Positions 14,054 through 16,653 of a stretch of DNA of 16,653 bases are shown piece by piece. The position numbers were made by a program, and so were the translations under genes. Every line of letters starts with the position of its first letter. Position 1 is the stretch's first letter. The stretch covers positions 1 through 16,653 of the forward strand of contig JARDZQ010000008.1 in NCBI GenBank assembly GCA_029240775.1. The letters run 5' to 3'. The stretch is from Rubrobacteraceae bacterium. Its GTDB lineage: Bacteria; Actinomycetota; Rubrobacteria; Rubrobacterales; Rubrobacteraceae. The notes under the pieces were generated by a model. That model saw nothing but the letters and a program-made list of their open reading frames with translations, had not been told where the DNA came from and did no database searches.

Positions 14054-14977
14054 TTAGTCCTCCCAGAAGCTCTCGGAGAGGTACTTGTCAGCCCCGTCGC
14101 ACAGGATGGTGACGACGACGCCCCCTTCGATCTCGTGCGCCACCTCCAGCGCCGTGGCGACGGCGGCACCGGCGGAGACGCCGATCAGGACTCCGTCCTG
14201 GCGCGCCACGCGCTTGACCATCTCGTAGGCGTCCTCGGTGGCGATGCGCCTGTTCTCGTCGGCTATCGTGGGGTCGTAGATCTCGGGCACGATCGCGCTC
14301 TCCATGTGCTTCATGCCCTCGAGCCCGTGGAAGGCTGATTCCGGCTCGAACGAGATGACCTTTATCTCCGGGTTGTACTCCTTGAGACGGCTCGCGGTCC
14401 CCACGAAGGTGCCGCTCGTCCCTAACCCCGCGACGAAGTGCGTGATCTCGCCGCCCGTCTGCTCCCAGATCTCCGGCGCCGTGGACTCGTAGTGCGCCCG
14501 CGGGTTCGCCGGATTCGAGTACTGGTCGGGGTAGAAGTATCGCTCCGGGTCCTCGGCGTAGAGCCGCCTCACCTCCCGGATGGCCCCGTCCGAGCCCTCG
14601 CCGGGGTCCGTCAAGACGAACTCCACCCCGTAGGCGCGCAGGATCTGCTTCCGCTCCTCGCTGGCGTTCGCTGGCATGCACAGCTTGACCTTGTATCCCA
14701 GTGTCGCCCCGATCCAGGCGTAGGCTATTCCCGTGTTCCCGCTCGTCGCGTCGAGGATGGTCTTACCGGGTGTCAGGGCACCGCTGCTCTCGCCGTCCCG
14801 GATCATCCACAGGGCGGGCCTGTCCTTGACCGAACCCCCGGGGTTGTACCACTCGGCCTTGCCGAGGATCCTGATGTCAGACACCTCCGCCGAGACGCTC
14901 GCAAGCTCGAGCAATGGCGTGTTTCCGACCAAGTCAGTTACCTTCGTCCCCACCCGTTCGTTATTCCGAGTAATCAT
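14054..14977 (-). CDS. cysM: PLP-dependent cysteine synthase CysM
   Basis: 307 aa from ATG 14977. Fold-type II PLP enzyme: Lys51 in GGSVKDRPA is the PLP lysine, TSGNTG (78-83) binds the substrate carboxylate, and GLGTSGT (184-190) holds the PLP phosphate. The protein aligns well with mycobacterial CysM, including NPGGSVKDRPA, ITHFVAGLGTSGT and VPEIYDP. In the CysO pathway CysM joins thiocarboxylated CysO to O-phosphoserine. The Arg220 that selects O-phosphoserine in the M. tuberculosis enzyme aligns with Lys223 here (GMKHME), so the acceptor may still be O-phosphoserine but is not certain. A longer start at TTG 14995 was rejected because the TATAAT box lies inside it. It is the first gene of the operon. 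Confidence 0.93.
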   Translation of the reverse strand: MITRNNERVGTKVTDLVGNTPLLELASVSAEVSDIRILGKAEWYNPGGSVKDRPALWMIRDGESSGALTPGKTILDATSGNTGIAYAWIGATLGYKVKLCMPANASEERKQILRAYGVEFVLTDPGEGSDGAIREVRRLYAEDPERYFYPDQYSNPANPRAHYESTAPEIWEQTGGEITHFVAGLGTSGTFVGTASRLKEYNPEIKVISFEPESAFHGLEGMKHMESAIVPEIYDPTIADENRRIATEDAYEMVKRVARQDGVLIGVSAGAAVATALEVAHEIEGGVVVTILCDGADKYLSESFWED

Positions 14978-14986
14978 GTCGGGATT

Positions 14987-14992
14987 ATTATA
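14987..14992 (-). promoter_or_regulatory. Candidate -10 box of the cys operon promoter
   Basis: On the minus strand a perfect TATAAT ends 9 nt before ATG 14977, so the transcript would have almost no leader. There is no Shine-Dalgarno site before this ATG. No clear -35 box is seen. A copy of ATAGCCGG lies just upstream, at 14998-15005. Confidence 0.5.
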
Positions 14993-15052
14993 CAAGGCCG
15001 GCTATTCGCGTCCAGGGAACCCGGAGAAGAGAGACAATACCTGGCCAACATA

Positions 15053-15088
15053 ATAGCCGGAAGGCTACCTATTCGGCCTCCCGGCTAT
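15053..15088 (-). promoter_or_regulatory. Hairpin upstream of cysM with a competing partner sequence
   Basis: On the minus strand ATAGCCGGGAGGC (15088-15076) pairs with GCCTTCCGGCTAT (15065-15053) in a 13-bp stem with one G-U pair and a 10-nt loop. A second AATAGCCGG at 15006-14998 could pair with the same right arm instead. A further TATAAT at 15113-15108 (minus) could start a transcript that includes both copies. The hairpin may also end hemQ transcription, since it lies 65 nt past the hemQ stop, though no good T tract follows. As DNA, the ATAGCCGG words could be operator sites. Roles are inferred. Confidence 0.45.
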
Positions 15089-15152
15089 GGTTGGTGCGTT
15101 GTGAGGGATTATACCGGAGCAGGGCGGTCTCCCGCTACGGTGAAACCGCCAA

Positions 15153-15875
15153 TTATGCTAAAGATTCGAGAATTTCCGTCAATCCTTTACGACGGCAGGT
15201 GAAGATAGGGGTATCGAGCTCGGTGTAGGCGGAGGCCTCGCTCTCGCGCAGCTCCATCATCAGGTTCTGGAACTTCTCAGGCGACTCGGCCTCGAAGGAG
15301 AGGATGAACTCGTAGTCGTCAATCCCGAAGCAGTAGGCGGTGTTGTTCTTCACGGGGTAGTGCTTGCGGCCTATCTTCATGTGCTCGTCCATCATACGCT
15401 GGCGCTCTTCGAGGGGGAGTCGGTACCAGGCGCGGGTCTTCACAAAGGGGTAGACGAAGAGGTACTCGCCCTCGCCGGGTACGATGTAGCGTCTATTCTC
15501 AAAGCCTGGCGTATGCTCGCCGACGTAGATCGACCGCCGCGCGAGCGCGAAGTAGGAGTAGCTGACGTCAAGGTACCTGCCCAGGCCCGTCTTCATGAGC
15601 GCGCTCGTCATCTTCTCGAAGGCGTCGAGGTCGTAGCCTATGCGCCAGAGCATGAAGTCCGCGTCGGAGCGCAGGCCCATGAGCGAGAATGAGCGCAGAA
15701 GCATCTCCTGACTGTGTTCCTCGACCGCTTCGAGGAACTCCCTCTTGCCCCGCTCCCGCTCCTCGTCACTCATACGACGCCAGAGAGGGTCGAGCTTGAA
15801 GAAGACGTAGTTCACGTACTGCGCCGGAAGGCTCTCCTCTGGAGCGGCCTGTTGCTGGGTCCGAGTCTCTGTCAT
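15153..15875 (-). CDS. hemQ: Chlorite-dismutase-like coproheme decarboxylase HemQ
   Basis: 240 aa. HemQ (ChdC) converts coproheme to heme b, the last step of the coproporphyrin-dependent heme pathway of Gram-positive bacteria. The key features are present: the catalytic Tyr142 with Lys146 in VYPFVKTRAWY, the proximal heme ligand His165 in MMDEHMKIGRKHYP, and the closing signature FGIDDYEFILSFE plus TELDTPIFTC. The first 15 residues are polar and probably disordered. GGGAGG stands well placed before the ATG. A heptamer array lies at 15898-15920, between this ribosome site and the gene behind it. It is separated from cysM by 175 nt and is likely a separate unit. Confidence 0.93.
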   Translation of the reverse strand: MTETRTQQQAAPEESLPAQYVNYVFFKLDPLWRRMSDEERERGKREFLEAVEEHSQEMLLRSFSLMGLRSDADFMLWRIGYDLDAFEKMTSALMKTGLGRYLDVSYSYFALARRSIYVGEHTPGFENRRYIVPGEGEYLFVYPFVKTRAWYRLPLEERQRMMDEHMKIGRKHYPVKNNTAYCFGIDDYEFILSFEAESPEKFQNLMMELRESEASAYTELDTPIFTCRRKGLTEILESLA

Positions 15876-15897
15876 TTTGTCCTCCCTTCAGTCGGAC

Positions 15898-15920
15898 GCT
15901 ATCAGCTATCAGCTCTCAGC
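15898..15920 (-). repeat. GCTGAYN heptamer array (left side)
   Basis: On the minus strand three heptamers GCTGAGA, GCTGATA, GCTGATA plus GC. It lies 22 nt upstream of hemQ and is inverted relative to the array at 16029-16060, so the two frame a 163-bp element. The stretch between them holds no gene that I recognise. Confidence 0.65.
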
Positions 15921-16019
15921 TTTTCGTCGGTGTGACCGGAACGCTGGAGGCACTCCTCGCGGGTCTTCGTAGCGTGTCTTCTGTTCATGTGTCCGGTTAT
16001 CTCTCGGGACGTATCTACA

Positions 16020-16653
16020 TTATCCCCTGGCTGATTGCTGACCGCTGATAGCTGACCGCTCTAATCCGAAGTTATCCTCGTAGAGCTCTGCTACGCGGGC
16101 GAGCTCGTCGTCGGTGAGGTCCGTGATATCCGGGGCCGCGGCGAACTCGTCGAGCTGCTCGTCGTCGTAGATGTTCGGCAACGTCGAGATGATCTCCGGC
16201 GTGGCCAGGACGAACTTTAGGGCCGCCTGGCTGAGGGTGCGTTCGCCTGAACCGGTGAGGAAACCGAGCTGTTCCACTTTCTTGAGGCCGCCGAGGAGCC
16301 ACTCCTTCGGGCGGTGGCGGCGATGATCGTTTTTCGCGAAGGTTGTCTCTTCGGTGTACTTGCCCTCAAGCATACCCGAGGAGTGGGGGACCCGGACTAT
16401 CAGGCTCGTGTCCGTCTCTCTTGCGGCTTCGATCAGGGCCCGCCCGGGGTCTTGCTCGAGGAGGTTGTAGATCATCTGCACGCCCGCGAGGTCGCGCTCG
16501 CGCATCGCCTTCACGCCCTCCTCAAGCCAGCCGATCTTGGGTCCAAGGGCTACGCCGTAGGAGCGGATCTTGCCCTTCTCCTTGAACTCTTCCATGAGCT
16601 CGAAGAGCGCATCGTTCTCGATGGCGTCCATCTTGGTGTTGTGGAGCTGGAGG
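16020..16653 (-). CDS. Aldo/keto reductase, C-terminal part (gene runs past the window)
   Basis: About 211 residues are visible; the N-terminal part with the catalytic Tyr/Lys lies beyond the window end. The start of the visible part (LQLHNTKMDAIE) matches the strand carrying the active-site region of aldo/keto reductases. Later hallmarks are GKIRSYGVALG, QMIYNLLEQD, SLIVRVPHSSGMLEGKY, LSQAALKFVLATPEIISTLPNI, and the closing helix DELARVAELYEDNFGL. Such enzymes reduce carbonyls with NADPH; the substrate is unknown. The last 13 residues (ERSAISGQQSARG) are translated from the heptamer repeat at 16029-16060, so the native end was probably near FGL and the repeat has replaced or extended it. The stop is TAA at 16022-16020. 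Confidence 0.9.
   Translation of the reverse strand, partial: LQLHNTKMDAIENDALFELMEEFKEKGKIRSYGVALGPKIGWLEEGVKAMRERDLAGVQMIYNLLEQDPGRALIEAARETDTSLIVRVPHSSGMLEGKYTEETTFAKNDHRRHRPKEWLLGGLKKVEQLGFLTGSGERTLSQAALKFVLATPEIISTLPNIYDDEQLDEFAAAPDITDLTDDELARVAELYEDNFGLERSAISGQQSARG
16029..16060 (+). repeat. GCTGAYN heptamer array (right side), inside the 3' end of the reductase gene
   Basis: On the plus strand four heptamers GCTGATT, GCTGACC, GCTGATA, GCTGACC followed by GCT. The first 18 nt match the arms of the 5830-5961 element at all but one or two positions. It is inverted relative to 15898-15920. Confidence 0.75.

Noticed and set aside
14978..14995. Longer cysM start at TTG 14995.
   Set aside because: The added codons contain the TATAAT box itself, and family alignment begins after ATG 14977.
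15001..15152. T-box or S-box riboswitch before cysM.
   Set aside because: I could not find the T-box AGGGUGGNACCGCG core or an S-box pattern; only the competing ATAGCCGG pairings are visible.
16029..16060. Heptamer arrays as a CRISPR array.
   Set aside because: Units are 7 nt with no spacers and there are no cas genes.

Overview
The window is GC-rich, gene-dense bacterial chromosome. Its gene content suggests an actinobacterium close to Rubrobacter: high GC, frequent GTG and TTG starts, one-TM Ser/Thr kinases without PASTA repeats, an actinobacterial-type CysO cysteine pathway, and a HemQ-type coproheme decarboxylase. The genus is an inference from gene content; no rRNA or other marker is present. 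I saw no tRNA, rRNA, CRISPR array, transposase or phage gene.

Layout. (1) 1-533: the 3' part of a DAHP synthase (shikimate pathway), broken by an internal deletion and frameshift. (2) 562-3750: two paralogous membrane Ser/Thr kinases, each with an extracytoplasmic NTF2-like domain. The second appears to head a plus-strand operon with an HtrA-type protease, a small cold-shock-like protein and ribose-5-phosphate isomerase A (2185-5830). (3) 5830-5977: an inverted-repeat element built from a 7-nt unit, between convergent genes. (4) 5978-7483: a small unknown protein (minus strand), a PAP2 lipid phosphatase and a two-TM protein (plus strand). (5) 7484-7708: a repeat-rich intergenic region. (6) 7709-10793: a DUF3891 protein, an M42 aminopeptidase, an EamA transporter and a frameshifted remnant gene. 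(7) 10941-14977, minus strand: an M19 dipeptidase and, upstream of it, the operon cysM - mec - cysO - moeZ. (8) 15153-15875: hemQ. (9) 15898-16060: heptamer repeats again, running into the 3' end of an aldo/keto reductase that continues past the window.

The most coherent system is the four-gene cysteine operon. MoeZ (E1 plus rhodanese) should adenylate and thiocarboxylate the carrier CysO, CysM should join the thiocarboxylate to an activated serine, and the JAMM peptidase Mec should release cysteine. This CysO carries three residues (R-C-K) after its Gly-Gly, so the peptidase may also have to mature the carrier. The least explained structures are the GCTGAYN heptamer arrays, which give stop codons in all three frames on one strand and stay open on the other, and the region upstream of cysM, where one segment can pair with either of two copies of a partner sequence. 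Several genes have a TATAAT-like box 7-9 nt before the start codon and no Shine-Dalgarno sequence, which points to leaderless transcription.
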